Shown here: one piece after another, positions 17,916-28,068 of the stretch | How the letters are laid out: every line of letters begins with the position of its first letter | Position numbering within the stretch: position 1 is the stretch's first letter | Origin: Comamonas sp. BIGb0152 | Lineage (GTDB): Bacteria > Pseudomonadota > Gammaproteobacteria > Burkholderiales > Burkholderiaceae_C | Length of the DNA: 64,000 bases | Direction of reading: 5' to 3' | Assembly: GCF_024809975.1 (NCBI RefSeq) | Contig: NZ_JANUDY010000004.1 | Coordinates: forward strand, 310,001 to 374,000 | Position numbers and translations under genes: made by a program | The notes under the pieces: model-generated | The model's database searches: none | What the model was told of the DNA's origin: nothing | Seen by the model: only the letters and a program-made list of their open reading frames with translations

Positions 17916-19004
17916 GTGTGGACTTATCACAACCCCGTCAGCGTACATAGCGGCATCGACAGCCTGAACCAGTTGCCCACGTTATTGCGCGGCCGCCGTT
18001 GCATCCTGGTGACCTTTCCCGAAGCGCAGTCGCTGGGGTTGGTGCAACGGGTACGCAGCTCCATCGGTGCGCAGTTGCATGCGGTGGTGGACACTGTCCT
18101 GCCCAACCCGGATGTCAGCTGGCTGGCACCTTTGTATGACCAGATTCACCGTGAACATGCCGACGTCGAATGCGTGCTTGCCTTGGGGGGAGGCAGCGCC
18201 ATTGACTGTGCCAAGGCCTTGTTGTGCGCCACGCCCAGCCGCAGCTTTGCGGAGCTGGTGCACATCCTCAAGCAAGGCGGCAGCCTGGCTGCAGGGGCGC
18301 ATAAGGCGCTGATTGCGATTCCCACCACGGCGGGTACGGGCAGCGAAGTCACGCCTTGGGCAACGATATGGGACCAGGCGAACGGATGCAAATACTCGCT
18401 GCACCAAGCCTGTACCTGGCCAGAAGCAGCGGTGATTGATCCCGCGCTCATGACCAGTCTTCCAGCCGCGCCTACCTTGGCTTCCGGCTTGGATGCGTTC
18501 TCGCACGCACTGGAGTCGATCTGGAATGTGAACCGCAATCCCGTCTCCATGCAGTTTGCGGTGCAGGCAGCACGCCAAGTCATGCACACGCTGCCCACCT
18601 TGATGCAAGACCTGGGCAATGTGCGCTTGCGGGCCGACATGGCGCATGCCGCCTTGATGGCCGGGCTGGCCTTCTCCAACACCAAAACAGCCTTGGCCCA
18701 TTCGCTGTCCTATGACATCACCCTCCAGCACGGCGTGCCCCATGGCATCGCCTGTTCTTTCAGCTTGCCCTGGGTGATGGAGATGGCCTTCGGGGCAGAT
18801 GACGCCGTGGATGCGGCGCTGTGCCGAATTCTGGACGTGGAATCGCCCCAAGCTGCCATAGCGCGCATGCACGCGTTTTTACACGCGCTGGATGTGCGGA
18901 CTGACCCGGCGCACTACGGTGTCGCGCCCTCGGCTTGGCAAGCCATGGTGCGCAAAGCCGCCAGTGGACCGCGTGGGCGCAATTTCATCCGCAGCATCAC
19001 CTAG
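17916..19004 (+). CDS. Iron-containing alcohol dehydrogenase, phosphonoacetaldehyde reductase-like
   Basis: This 362-residue group III alcohol dehydrogenase has the nucleotide motif LALGGGSAIDCAKAL, IPTTAGTGSEVTPWA, and the metal-ligand regions GLDAFSHALE and LAHSLSYDITLQHGVPHG. The Asp/His ligands therefore look complete. Members next to phosphonate genes are known as phosphonoacetaldehyde reductases (PhpC-like), which interconvert phosphonoacetaldehyde and 2-hydroxyethylphosphonate. No biosynthetic genes (PEP mutase, phosphonopyruvate decarboxylase) are nearby. A catabolic role, oxidising hydroxyethylphosphonate to feed PhnX, is therefore more likely here; this is inference. The start is GTG. 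Confidence 0.85.
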   Translation: MWTYHNPVSVHSGIDSLNQLPTLLRGRRCILVTFPEAQSLGLVQRVRSSIGAQLHAVVDTVLPNPDVSWLAPLYDQIHREHADVECVLALGGGSAIDCAKALLCATPSRSFAELVHILKQGGSLAAGAHKALIAIPTTAGTGSEVTPWATIWDQANGCKYSLHQACTWPEAAVIDPALMTSLPAAPTLASGLDAFSHALESIWNVNRNPVSMQFAVQAARQVMHTLPTLMQDLGNVRLRADMAHAALMAGLAFSNTKTALAHSLSYDITLQHGVPHGIACSFSLPWVMEMAFGADDAVDAALCRILDVESPQAAIARMHAFLHALDVRTDPAHYGVAPSAWQAMVRKAASGPRGRNFIRSIT

Positions 19005-19142
19005 TCCGTGCTGTTCAGCTGCCTTCTTCCTTGGCGCGCATTCAGGCCCCAAGACACCCCAACTAACGCGCTTGCGTGGACTAGCGCTGAGCAGCGCTGC
19101 CCGCAACCGACCCTGTCTCCGACACTTTTCACGAGAACCTCC

Positions 19143-20030
19143 ATGAACTTGACATCTCAGGCCCGCCCCTTGCCCGCGCAAGACGTATTCCATGCCGATT
19201 CAACCCAACGGGGGGATGATTTAACCCCGCTGCAAGCCGTTATTTTTGACTGGGCAGGCACCCTCGTGGACTTCGGCTCGCTGGCTCCCACGCAGATTTT
19301 TGTCGAAGCCTTTTCCAGTTTTGGTATTCACCTGACACTCGAACAGGCGCGCGGTCCGATGGGGCTGTCCAAGTGGGACCACATCCACGAATTGCTGCAA
19401 GACACCAGCATCCGCAGCCAATGGCTCAGCACCTTCGGCAAGCACCCCGATCGCCAAGACGTGGACAACATCTATGCGCGTTTCATGCCCATGCAAATCG
19501 CCAAAGTGGGGGAGTTCTCTGCGCCCATTGCCGGCGCCGTGCAAACCCTGCAATGGCTGCGTTCACAAGGCCTCAAAGTGGGGTCTTGTTCTGGCTATCC
19601 GCGCGAGGTTCTCAACCAGCTGCTCCCTCAGGCATCGCAAGCGGGCATCGATCCTGACCATGTGGTGGCCGGCGATGAGCTGCCAGCGGGCGGCCGCCCG
19701 GGGCCGTGGATGGCCCTGGCCAATGTCTTGGCGCTGGGCATCACCGATGTGCGTGCCTGTGTGAAGGTCGATGACACGGTGCCTGGCATTGCGGAAGGCC
19801 TGAACGCAGGCATGTGGACGGTGGGCCTGAGCCTTTCGGGCAACGAAGTTGGCTTGAGCGTGCAAGAGCTGGAACAGACCCGCCCAGAAGAAGTGCAGGC
19901 GCGTGTCGAGCGCGCGGAGAAAAAGCTGCGAGAGGCGGGAGCGCATTATGTGGTTCGCAGTGTGGCCGAACTGCCGCAGGTCTTGGCGCTGATCGCGCAA
20001 CACATGCGTGCGCCCAACCGCCCGGTGTAA
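19143..20030 (+). CDS. phnX: Phosphonoacetaldehyde hydrolase (phosphonatase)
   Basis: This 295-residue HAD enzyme cleaves the C-P bond of phosphonoacetaldehyde to acetaldehyde and phosphate. The nucleophile motif FDWAGT has Asp at about 36. The Schiff-base lysine lies in GPMGLSKWDH (Lys about 77), and the acidic loop KVDDTVPGIAEGLNAG is present, so it should be active. An N-terminal extension of about 30 residues precedes the HAD core. The ATG chosen follows GAGAA. The gap from the alcohol dehydrogenase is 138 bases. Confidence 0.93.
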   Translation: MNLTSQARPLPAQDVFHADSTQRGDDLTPLQAVIFDWAGTLVDFGSLAPTQIFVEAFSSFGIHLTLEQARGPMGLSKWDHIHELLQDTSIRSQWLSTFGKHPDRQDVDNIYARFMPMQIAKVGEFSAPIAGAVQTLQWLRSQGLKVGSCSGYPREVLNQLLPQASQAGIDPDHVVAGDELPAGGRPGPWMALANVLALGITDVRACVKVDDTVPGIAEGLNAGMWTVGLSLSGNEVGLSVQELEQTRPEEVQARVERAEKKLREAGAHYVVRSVAELPQVLALIAQHMRAPNRPV

Positions 20031-20140
20031 ATCCCGGCGCTGCAAAACCCCTACCCAATGGGATGAACGCGGACCGGGATGGGCCGCCAGGCGAGAACGC
20101 TTGCAGCGCCATGCCGTTGTAGGCGCTGGCCGCCCAAAAA

Positions 20141-20170
20141 ACAAAAAACGCAGCCACCAAAGCTGCGTTT
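20141..20170 (-). terminator. Rho-independent terminator of the DUF3617 gene
   Basis: A perfect 9-bp stem (AAACGCAGC/GCTGCGTTT, seven-base loop) lies at 20146-20170. Read on the minus strand it is followed by a T-rich run. It lies about 57 bases past the DUF3617 stop. It may also stop phnX transcripts, but with a poorer T tract on the plus strand. Confidence 0.8.
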
Positions 20171-20226
20171 CTGCTTTCAAAAGCGCCACGCACCACCGCC
20201 AGCGCAGCGGCGCGTGCGCCTCGCTA

Positions 20227-20823
20227 TCAGCAATCGCCCACGCGCTTGCTGCTGACCTTGGTGGTCATGCCCTGGCCGGCCATGTCCATGGTGCTGGTCA
20301 CGGTGTTCTCGGTGGGCGAGGTGTAGACGGCTTCGAGGACCATGCTCATCTTGCCTTCGCCGCAGGTGAAGCGCATGGATTCCTTGTTGCCATCGGTCTT
20401 GATGTCGGCGGGGCTGCAACCTGGCATGTTCTTGAGCTGCGAATCGGCCAGGGATTGCAGGTTCTTGCCGGCCATCTCGGGGGTGATGCACATCTCTTGC
20501 ACCAGCTTGCCACCTTCGACCTTGGCGTTGTCCAGGTTGGCGGCCTTCTTTTGTTCGGGCGTCATGGTTTTGAAGGCCTGCTCCATACCGGCCAGCGCCT
20601 GCTGGCCCATGGGGCCGCTCATCTCGGTAGTGGCCTGCCACTTGCCGGGCTGAACTTTTTGTGCGGCTGCAGCGGGCGCTGGCGCGGGTGCAGCGGCGGC
20701 GGGTGCAGGCGCTGGCGCGGCGGCCGCAGGTGGGCTGCTGGGCGCCTCTTCCTTCTTGCTGCAACCCATCAAACCGGCACATGCGACCACGGCGGCTACG
20801 GCGAATCCTGTTAGTTTTTCCAT
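20227..20823 (-). CDS. DUF3617 family lipoprotein
   Basis: This 198-residue protein has a lipobox LMGC (Cys about 21). An Ala/Pro repeat linker (APAPA blocks, about 30-55) follows, then a C-terminal domain typical of DUF3617: PGKWQATTEM, four spaced cysteines, and a final SKRVGDC. The cysteines (MCITPE, PGCS, FTCGEG, GDC) probably form disulfides in the periplasm. AGGAGAG precedes the ATG. The function of the family is not established. It stands alone with its own terminator. Confidence 0.85.
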   Translation of the reverse strand: MEKLTGFAVAAVVACAGLMGCSKKEEAPSSPPAAAAPAPAPAAAAPAPAPAAAAQKVQPGKWQATTEMSGPMGQQALAGMEQAFKTMTPEQKKAANLDNAKVEGGKLVQEMCITPEMAGKNLQSLADSQLKNMPGCSPADIKTDGNKESMRFTCGEGKMSMVLEAVYTSPTENTVTSTMDMAGQGMTTKVSSKRVGDC

Positions 20824-21058
20824 TTTTCTCTCCTCGTTGCGGCACGGCACAGGGCTTGCGGCGTGCAACGCGTTGCCCTCCCCATGAGCACAAGCGCGTG
20901 GCCGCAGTGTATCGATCTGCGATACGGAAATGGTTACCAATTGCGTTTTCGCCGGGGCCAAATGGCCCCCGTGGAGCCGGTCAAGGGGCGCGGTTTTCCT
21001 CGCCCTCCAGGCTGAGCGACTGCGGCAGTACAGATTGCAAACAAGATTAAAATGCCGC

Positions 21059-21073
21059 GAATAATTCTTATTC
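21059..21073 (+). promoter_or_regulatory. Fur-box-like palindrome before the iron permease
   Basis: GAATAA and TTATTC are perfect complements around TTC. The 15-base AT-rich palindrome agrees in style with the Fur consensus (ATAAT/ATTAT hexamers). A TTGCAA at 21035-21040 could be the -35, with the Fur palindrome overlapping the -10. The downstream gene is an FTR1 iron permease, so iron repression by Fur is expected. Confidence 0.6.
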
Positions 21074-21083
21074 ATAACATTCC

Positions 21084-23048
21084 ATGCGCTTCAAATTTGG
21101 CTGGGCACTGGCACTTTTTGCCGGACTGCTCAGTGGCCCTGCCCTGGCCCAAACGCCCGCTGCGGTGCCCTCCACCACCGCGTCCGCCCCCCAGGCCACC
21201 GATGCCCGCCAGCTCTGGCAGTTGTTGGACTATGTGGCGGTGGACTATGGCGGCGCCGTTGAAAACGGCCAGGTCGTCAGCGAAGGCGAATATGCCGAGA
21301 TGCTGGACTTCAGCGCCAACGCGCTGCAGCAGGCCCAGGCCCTGCCCGCCCATGCGGACAAGGCCCGGGTCGCGGCCCTGGCGGGCCAGCTGCGCAGCGC
21401 CGTGCAGGCCAAGGCAGCGCCTGATGAAGTCGCCCAGCTGGCCCACCAGGCGGCCCAGCTGCTGGTCACGGCCTACCCCATGCCAGTGGCGCCTGCCAAG
21501 GCCCCCGATATAACAAAAGGCTCTCAACTCTTTCAACAAATCTGTGCGAGTTGCCACGGCGCCACCGGCGGCGGCGATGGCCCTGCCGCGCAAGGCCTGG
21601 ATCCGCAGCCCATTGCCTTCAGCGATGCCCAGCGCGCCAATGCCCGCAGCCTGATGGCCCTCTACCAGGTGACCTCGCAAGGCGTGGAAGGCACCTCGAT
21701 GGTGGCCTTTGGCGCGCTGCCCGAGGACGACCGCTGGGCCCTGGCCTATTTTGTCGGCGGTCTGTCGTACAACGACGAGTTGCGCGCCACGGGCAAGGCG
21801 CTGTGGCAAAGCGATGCCGGCCTGCGCGCACGCTTTACCGATCTGGCCGCGCTCAGCACCACCACCGCGCAAAGCCTGAGCCCTGCGATGCCGATCGAGC
21901 AGGCCCGCGCCGTGCTGGCCTATCTGCGCGCCAACCCCGAGGTCATCAGCGAAGGCAAGGCCACGGGCGTGGCCCTGTCGCGCCAGCGCCTGGCCCAAAG
22001 CCTGGTGGCGCTCAAAGCGGGTGACCGCAGCCAGGCGATGAAGCTGGCCTTGTCTGCCTACCTCGATGGCTTTGAGCCGCTGGAGCCGACCATTGCCGCG
22101 CGCAACAAGGCCTTGATGACCCAGGTCGAATCGGCCATGGTGCAGTACCGCGCCACGGTAGCCAGCGGCACGGTGCAAGAGGCCGAGGCCGCTGCCCAGC
22201 AGTTGCAGAACATGTTTGGCCAGGTCGAGGCCGAGCTGAACGCGGGCGCATCGGACGCCACCGCCACCTTTGTCGGGGCGCTCACCATCTTGCTGCGCGA
22301 AGGGCTGGAGGCCTTGCTGATCGTCATCGGCATGGTCGCACTGCTGCGCAAGGCCGGCCGCCAAGATGCGCTGCGCTATGTGCATGCCGGCTGGAGCTCG
22401 GCCCTGGTAGCAGGCGGCCTGACCTGGGCCGCCGCCACCTACCTGGTGGAGATCAGCGGCGCCAGCCGCGAGGTGACCGAGGGCCTGGGCTCCGTGCTGG
22501 CCGCGCTGGTGCTGCTGAGTGTGGGCCTGTGGATGCACAGCAAGAGCAGCGCCGGGCGCTGGCAAAGCTATTTGAGCGAAAAGCTCTCGGCCAGCATGGG
22601 CCAGGGCTCCATGTGGGGCCTGTTTGCGCTGGCCTTTGTCTCCGTCTACCGCGAGGTGTTCGAGACCGTGCTGTTCTTCTCGGCCCTGGCCTCGGACGGC
22701 CACCATGGCGCGCTGCTGGGCGGCGGCCTGGCTGCCGTGGCGATTTTGGCGGTGATCGCCTGGGTGCTGCTGCGCACCAGTGCACGCATGCCGATTGGCC
22801 GCTTTTTCTCCGCCACCTCCATCCTCGTGGCCGTGCTGGCCGTAGTGCTGGTGGGCAAGGGCGTGTCGTCGCTGCAGGAAGCCGGCTGGGTCAGCGCCAC
22901 GCCGCTGGCCGCCCCCCGCATCGAGCTGCTGGGCATGTTCCCCACGGTGGAGACCTGGCTGGCCCAGGCCATCGTGCTGGCCTTGGTCGTCATCGGCTTT
23001 GCCTACAACCGCGCTGCGGCGCGCAAGGCGGTGGGCACCAAGCCGTAA
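21084..23048 (+). CDS. Cytochrome c / FTR1 family iron permease fusion
   Basis: This 654-residue protein has a signal peptide (to about 22) and a periplasmic helical region. A c-type heme site CASCH at about 154-158 follows, with GGDGPAA and a downstream Met region. The C-terminal FTR1 permease (about 395-645) has roughly seven helices. The iron-binding REXXE-type motifs are seen as REGLE (about 406) and YREVFETVLFF (about 522-530). The heme domain would oxidise Fe(II) or pass electrons, and FTR1 would move the Fe(III) formed across the inner membrane. A Fur-like site lies just upstream. No ribosome site is seen before the ATG. It is followed by a strong terminator. Confidence 0.9.
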   Translation: MRFKFGWALALFAGLLSGPALAQTPAAVPSTTASAPQATDARQLWQLLDYVAVDYGGAVENGQVVSEGEYAEMLDFSANALQQAQALPAHADKARVAALAGQLRSAVQAKAAPDEVAQLAHQAAQLLVTAYPMPVAPAKAPDITKGSQLFQQICASCHGATGGGDGPAAQGLDPQPIAFSDAQRANARSLMALYQVTSQGVEGTSMVAFGALPEDDRWALAYFVGGLSYNDELRATGKALWQSDAGLRARFTDLAALSTTTAQSLSPAMPIEQARAVLAYLRANPEVISEGKATGVALSRQRLAQSLVALKAGDRSQAMKLALSAYLDGFEPLEPTIAARNKALMTQVESAMVQYRATVASGTVQEAEAAAQQLQNMFGQVEAELNAGASDATATFVGALTILLREGLEALLIVIGMVALLRKAGRQDALRYVHAGWSSALVAGGLTWAAATYLVEISGASREVTEGLGSVLAALVLLSVGLWMHSKSSAGRWQSYLSEKLSASMGQGSMWGLFALAFVSVYREVFETVLFFSALASDGHHGALLGGGLAAVAILAVIAWVLLRTSARMPIGRFFSATSILVAVLAVVLVGKGVSSLQEAGWVSATPLAAPRIELLGMFPTVETWLAQAIVLALVVIGFAYNRAAARKAVGTKP

Positions 23049-23068
23049 CCACGGCCTCCGCGTCTACC

Positions 23069-23109
23069 AGACCTCGCCAGGGTGCAAAGCCTTGGCGAGG
23101 TCTTTTTCT
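23069..23109 (+). terminator. Rho-independent terminator after the FTR1 gene
   Basis: A perfect 11-bp stem (AGACCTCGCCA/TGGCGAGGTCT) is followed by TTTTTCTTT. It lies about 20 bases after the stop. Confidence 0.9.
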
Positions 23110-23179
23110 TTGACCGGCGCCGCGCGCAGCGACTACCATCGACAGGGTCTCCGCGATCTCTCCATCCCCTCCCCCGACC

Positions 23180-24418
23180 ATGCGCATCATTCACACCTCG
23201 GACTGGCACCTGGGCCAGCACTTCATGGGCCAAAGCCGCCAGGCAGAGCACAGCGCACTGATCGACTGGCTGCTGGAACAGGTACAGGCCCAGGCAGCGG
23301 ATGCGGTGCTGATCGCCGGCGATATTTTTGACACCGGCGCGCCCCCCAGCTACGCCCGTGAACTCTACAACCGCCTGATCGCCCGCCTGCACCAGGCCGG
23401 CGTGGCCCTGCTGGTGCTGGGTGGCAACCATGATTCGGTAGCGGTGCTGGAAGAAAGCCAGGCCCTGCTGCAGCACCTGGGCACCCAGGTGATTGCCGCG
23501 ACAGGGGTGCCCGAGCAGCATGTACGCATCCTGCCGCTGCGCGATGGCACGCCCGGCTGCATCGTCTGCGCGCTGCCCTTTATCCGCGCCCGCGATGTGC
23601 TGCAAAGCCAGGCCGAGCAAAGCGCCCAGGACAAACAGCTGGCCTTGCAGCAGGCCATCCAGGCGACTTACCAGCGCGTGTATGAGGCGGCTTTGCAGCA
23701 GCAGGCCGCCCAGCAGCCCAGCCTGGGGCGGCGGCTGCCCATCATCGCCACCGGCCACCTCACCACCGTGGGCGCCAGCAGCAGCGAATCGGTGCGCGAG
23801 ATCTATGTGGGCGCGCTGGAGGCTTTCCCGACCCAGGCCTTTCCCCCTGTGGACTACATCGCACTGGGCCATATCCACCAGCCGCAAAAGGTGGGCGGGC
23901 TCGAGCACATCCGCTACAGCGGCTCACCCATCGCACTGGGTTTTGACGAAGCGCGCCAGACCAAACAGATGCTGCTGATCGAGCTGGGAGAAGAAGGCCT
24001 GCAGGCCGTGACTGCGCTGCCCGTGCCGGTGTTCCAGCCCATGGTGGCGCTGCGCAGCAGCCTGGCCGCATTGCCAGCCGCGCTGCAGCAGGCCAGCGCC
24101 CAGGCCCAGCCGGGCCAACCGGTGTGGCTGGATATCACCATCGAAGAAGACGACTACCTGGCCGACCTGCCCCTGCGCGTGCAGGCCCTGGCCGAAGGCT
24201 TGCCGCTGCAGCTGCTGCGGGTCAAACGGCTGCGCGGGCGAGCAGCTGCGCAGTGGAGCAGCCCCGCCGCCGAGGCGCTGGATGCGCTGACCCCGGCGCA
24301 GGTATTTGAGCGCCGCCTGGCGCTGGAGACCATGGATGCCGAGCTGCAGCAGGCACTGACCGCGCGCTACCAAAGCGTGCTGCAGTCCCTGGCCAACCCC
24401 AGCGGGGAGCAGGTATGA
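23180..24418 (+). CDS. sbcD: Exonuclease SbcCD, nuclease subunit
   Basis: This 412-residue Mre11-type nuclease has the metallophosphoesterase motifs in order: HTSDWHLGQ (about 5-12), [10 protein letters not shown] (about 47), LGGNHDS (about 79) and, further on, a TGHL and a GHIHQP motif. It cuts hairpins and processes double-strand ends together with SbcC. The stop overlaps the sbcC ATG (ATGA), giving the usual sbcD-sbcC coupling. Confidence 0.95.
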   Translation: MRIIHTSDWHLGQHFMGQSRQAEHSALIDWLLEQVQAQAADAVLIAGDIFDTGAPPSYARELYNRLIARLHQAGVALLVLGGNHDSVAVLEESQALLQHLGTQVIAATGVPEQHVRILPLRDGTPGCIVCALPFIRARDVLQSQAEQSAQDKQLALQQAIQATYQRVYEAALQQQAAQQPSLGRRLPIIATGHLTTVGASSSESVREIYVGALEAFPTQAFPPVDYIALGHIHQPQKVGGLEHIRYSGSPIALGFDEARQTKQMLLIELGEEGLQAVTALPVPVFQPMVALRSSLAALPAALQQASAQAQPGQPVWLDITIEEDDYLADLPLRVQALAEGLPLQLLRVKRLRGRAAAQWSSPAAEALDALTPAQVFERRLALETMDAELQQALTARYQSVLQSLANPSGEQV

Positions 24419-27400
24419 AGATACGCAGCCTGCGGCTCAAAAACCTGAACTCGCTCAAAGGCGAGTGGCGCATCGACTTCAGCGCCGCGCCCTTTGCCGA
24501 CAACAGCCTGTTCGCCATCACCGGCCCAACGGGCGCGGGCAAGTCCACCTTGCTCGATGCCATTTGCCTGGCGCTCTACCACCAGACCCCCCGTTTGGCC
24601 ACCATCAGCGCCGGCAGCAACGACCTGATGACGCGCCACACGGCAGACTGCCTGGCGGAGGTGGAGTTCGAGGTCAAAGGCACGGTCTACCGCGCCTTCT
24701 GGAGCCAGCGCCGCGCCCGCGACAAGGCCAGCGGCGCGCTGCAGGCCCCCAGGGTAGAGCTGGCGCGCGTGGCCGATGGCGAGATTCTGAGCACCCACAG
24801 CAGCGACAAACTGCGCCAGATGGCCGAGATCACCGGGCTGGATTTTCAGCGCTTTACCAAATCCATGCTGCTGGCCCAGGGCGGGTTTGCCGCTTTTTTG
24901 CAGGCCAGCGCCAATGAACGCGCCGAACTGCTCGAAGAGCTGACTGGCACCGACATTTACAGCCAAATATCGCAAACCGTGTTTGAGCGCGCACGCGATG
25001 CCCGCCAGGCACTGGAGCGCGACAAGGCCCAGGCCGGCGGCATGCAGCTGCTGCCCGAGGCCGAGCGCGAGCAGCTGCAAACCGAAGCCGCGCAACTGCA
25101 AGCGGCACTGGGCACGCTGCAAACACGCCATACCGCCCTGCAAACCCTGCAGCGCTGGCAAGGCGAGACCGCACAAGCCGCGCAGGCGCAAGACCAAGCC
25201 AGCCAGCGCCTGCAACAGGCCCAGCAAGCGCTGCAGGCGGGCGCACCCGATCTGCAGCGCCTGCAAGCCCATGGGCCAGCGCAAGCCATTGCCCCCTTGC
25301 ATGCGCGCTGGCAGCAAGCACAAACAGCCAGCGCGGCAGGCCAGGCCGAATGGGCCCAGCTACAAGCCAGGCTGGCCCAGGCCCACAGCGCCCAGTGGCA
25401 GCTGCAGCAGCATGCCAGCGCGCTGGCAGTGCAGGCACAGCAGCAAGCCGCGCAACAACTGCAGCGTTTGCAAACCCAGCAGACGGACCTGCAGCACTGG
25501 CTGCAACAGCACCCGGCCCATGCCGCGCTGGGCGACCAGCTGAGCGGCTGGCGCGAGCAGCTGGCGCAACGCCAGCACCAACAGCGGCAGCTGGCGCAAG
25601 AGCAGGCCGCGCTGCAGCAAGCCCGGGCACACGGCCAGTCGTTGCAGCGGCAGATGGCGGCACAGGCTACCGAACTGCAGCAAGCCCAGGCAGCGCAGCA
25701 GCAAGCCGATGCGGCAGCGCGTGACGCGCAGGCAGCGCAGCAAGCGCTGCTGGCCCCCCATGGCGGCAGCCTGGGCCAGTTGCGCGCCGACTGGCACACC
25801 GCGCAGCAGCACCAGCAAGCCTGGCAGCAGCTGCTGCAGCATGCCCAGCAGCGCCAGCCGCTGGCGCACGATGCCCAGCAACTGGGCGATGCCTTGCAGG
25901 CCTGCGCGGCACCCTTGCAGCAACAGCAACAAGCATTGGCGGCCTTGCGCAGCCAGTACAAGGCCCACAAAGAGCGGGTGGCTGACAAGCAAAAACTGCT
26001 GGCCCAGGAGCAGCGCATCCAAAGCCTGGAAGCCCACCGCCAGGCGCTGCAACCGGGGGAAGCCTGCCCGCTGTGTGGCGCCCTTGAGCACCCCGCCATC
26101 GCTGCGTATGCGGCGCTTGATGTGACCGCCACCGCCGCAGCGCTGCAAGCGGCCCAGGCCGAGCTGGACCTGCTGCAGCAGCAAGGCGAGCAGCTGAGCG
26201 CCGCGCATGCCGCCGCACTCAGCCAGCAAGCCAGCTTGCAAAGCCAATGGGCGGCTGCCGAGCAGCGCCTGGCCGCTTGGCTGCAGCAATGGCAGCAACG
26301 CAGCACGCGCATGGCGCAGCCGCTGGCGGATGACGCTTGGCAGCAGCTCCAGGCGCTGGCAGATGCGCAGCAAGCCAGCGCCGCCCAAGCAGCCGGGCTA
26401 GAGCAGGCCTTGGCGGCGGCGGAGGCCGGCGAACACAGCGGCCAACGCGCCAAAGATGCCGCCCATGCAGCGGCACAAACACGGCAACACGCCCAGCACC
26501 AGCAAGCACAACTGCAGCAAAGCCAGCAAGACAACCGCACGCAGCAGCAGCGCCTGGCCCAGGTGGCCCAAGACCTGCAGGCCCTCGTCGATACGGCTGA
26601 GGCCGCACTGCAAACCAGCCTCGCTCCGCTGGGCCTGCAACTGCCCGCAGCGGCCGATGCCGACGCCTGGCTGCAGACCCGCCAGCAGGAATGGCAGCAG
26701 TGGCAGCAGCGCAGCACGCAGCTGCAGACCAGCACGCAGCAATTGGCCCTGCAGCAGATCCAGACCAACCACTGCGCGCAAGAGGCCCAGCAATGGCAGC
26801 AGCGCAGCGCCCAACTGCCAGCGCCAGCACAAACCGATGCAGCCGCCGTTGTGCTGCCCACGACCCTGGCCGACTGCGCAGCGCTGCTGGAGCAGACCAG
26901 CCAGCATGTGGCAAGCCTGCAAGGCCAGGCCCAGCAAGCGGGCCAGCAACTGGCCCAGCTGCAGTTGGCACAAGTGCAGGCCCAGACCGTTTGGGCTGAG
27001 GGTTTGCAGGCCAGCCCTTTTGCCGATGCGCAGGCCTTTGCACAAGCGCTATTGCCGACTGGCGAGCTGGAGCGGCTCACGCAGTGGCGCGATAGCTTGC
27101 ACCTGGCGCTGCAGCGCGCCAGCACCTTGGCCAACGAGGCCGCACAGCACCACCAGCACCTGCAGGCCCAGGCCTTGACCGATGAAACGCCGCAGGCCTT
27201 GGCCGAGCAGTTGCAGGCGCTGGAGGACGAGCGCAACCAAACTGCCGAGCGCATGGGCGCCCAGCGCGCCCGCCTGGCCGATGACGCGCAGCGCCAAGCC
27301 GGCCAGCAGGCCTTGCTGGCGCAGATTGCGGCGCAGGAGCGCGACAGCGATCTGTGGCAGCGGCTCGATGGCCTCATCGGCTCGGCCAAAGGCGACAAGT

Positions 27401-27855
27401 ACCGCAAGTTTGCCCAGGGCCTGACCCTGGACCACCTGCTGGCCCTTGCCAACCGCCATCTGACGCGGCTGCATGGCCGCTACCTGCTGCAGCGCAAAAC
27501 GACGGGCGAGCTGGAGCTGGATATCGTTGACAGCTGGCAAGGCGATGTGGCCCGCGACACCCGCACCCTCTCGGGGGGCGAGGCCTTTTTGGTCAGCCTG
27601 GCATTGGCGCTGGCCTTGTCGGACCTGGTCAGCAGCAAGACCTCGATCGATTCCCTCTTCCTGGACGAAGGCTTTGGCACCTTGGACGGCGACACCTTGG
27701 AGATCGCGTTGACGGCGCTGGACACGCTGAACGCCAGCGGCAAGATGATCGGCATCATCAGCCATGTGGAGGCACTCAAGGAGCGCATTCCTGCGCAGAT
27801 CCGGGTCGAGAAGGGGGCGGGCATGGGGTACTCCCGCCTGGTGCTGCAAAGCTGA
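24415..27855 (+). CDS. sbcC: Exonuclease SbcCD, ATPase subunit
   Basis: This 1146-residue SMC/Rad50-type ATPase has an N-terminal Walker A ([10 protein letters not shown], about 41-50). Two long coiled-coil arms surround a zinc hook CPLC at about 551-554. The C-terminal signature [19 protein letters not shown] is followed by Walker [13 protein letters not shown]. The arms are exceptionally rich in Gln and Ala (many LQQAQ-like runs) compared with the charged arms of typical SbcC. Both ATPase halves are intact, so the protein should be functional. Confidence 0.95.
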   Translation: MKIRSLRLKNLNSLKGEWRIDFSAAPFADNSLFAITGPTGAGKSTLLDAICLALYHQTPRLATISAGSNDLMTRHTADCLAEVEFEVKGTVYRAFWSQRRARDKASGALQAPRVELARVADGEILSTHSSDKLRQMAEITGLDFQRFTKSMLLAQGGFAAFLQASANERAELLEELTGTDIYSQISQTVFERARDARQALERDKAQAGGMQLLPEAEREQLQTEAAQLQAALGTLQTRHTALQTLQRWQGETAQAAQAQDQASQRLQQAQQALQAGAPDLQRLQAHGPAQAIAPLHARWQQAQTASAAGQAEWAQLQARLAQAHSAQWQLQQHASALAVQAQQQAAQQLQRLQTQQTDLQHWLQQHPAHAALGDQLSGWREQLAQRQHQQRQLAQEQAALQQARAHGQSLQRQMAAQATELQQAQAAQQQADAAARDAQAAQQALLAPHGGSLGQLRADWHTAQQHQQAWQQLLQHAQQRQPLAHDAQQLGDALQACAAPLQQQQQALAALRSQYKAHKERVADKQKLLAQEQRIQSLEAHRQALQPGEACPLCGALEHPAIAAYAALDVTATAAALQAAQAELDLLQQQGEQLSAAHAAALSQQASLQSQWAAAEQRLAAWLQQWQQRSTRMAQPLADDAWQQLQALADAQQASAAQAAGLEQALAAAEAGEHSGQRAKDAAHAAAQTRQHAQHQQAQLQQSQQDNRTQQQRLAQVAQDLQALVDTAEAALQTSLAPLGLQLPAAADADAWLQTRQQEWQQWQQRSTQLQTSTQQLALQQIQTNHCAQEAQQWQQRSAQLPAPAQTDAAAVVLPTTLADCAALLEQTSQHVASLQGQAQQAGQQLAQLQLAQVQAQTVWAEGLQASPFADAQAFAQALLPTGELERLTQWRDSLHLALQRASTLANEAAQHHQHLQAQALTDETPQALAEQLQALEDERNQTAERMGAQRARLADDAQRQAGQQALLAQIAAQERDSDLWQRLDGLIGSAKGDKYRKFAQGLTLDHLLALANRHLTRLHGRYLLQRKTTGELELDIVDSWQGDVARDTRTLSGGEAFLVSLALALALSDLVSSKTSIDSLFLDEGFGTLDGDTLEIALTALDTLNASGKMIGIISHVEALKERIPAQIRVEKGAGMGYSRLVLQS

Positions 27856-28068
27856 AGCCGCCAACACAAGCCTTGATACTTCGTTGCTTCGCCTTGTCGC
27901 ACGCTTGTACTGCCTACGGCTTCGCGCCTCGTCTCAAGGGCCGTGTTGACGGCTCCAAAGACTTGCCAGGGCGTTTACCTTATTGCGCCATGTGGATGCC
28001 CCCCGCCCGACCGCCCGACAGCGGCCATTTCGGCTACCATCCAGGCCCTTGCTTGATAGGTACAAGCC

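Noticed and set aside
17916..20030. Phosphonate biosynthesis segment (PhpC-like reductase)
   Set aside because: No PEP mutase or phosphonopyruvate decarboxylase is present, and PhnX plus PhnDCE point to catabolism.
24957..27452. 831-codon Cys/Ala/Ser-rich frame antisense to sbcC
   Set aside because: The frame arises from the CAG/CTG-rich coiled-coil codons of sbcC; no ribosome site or family pattern.
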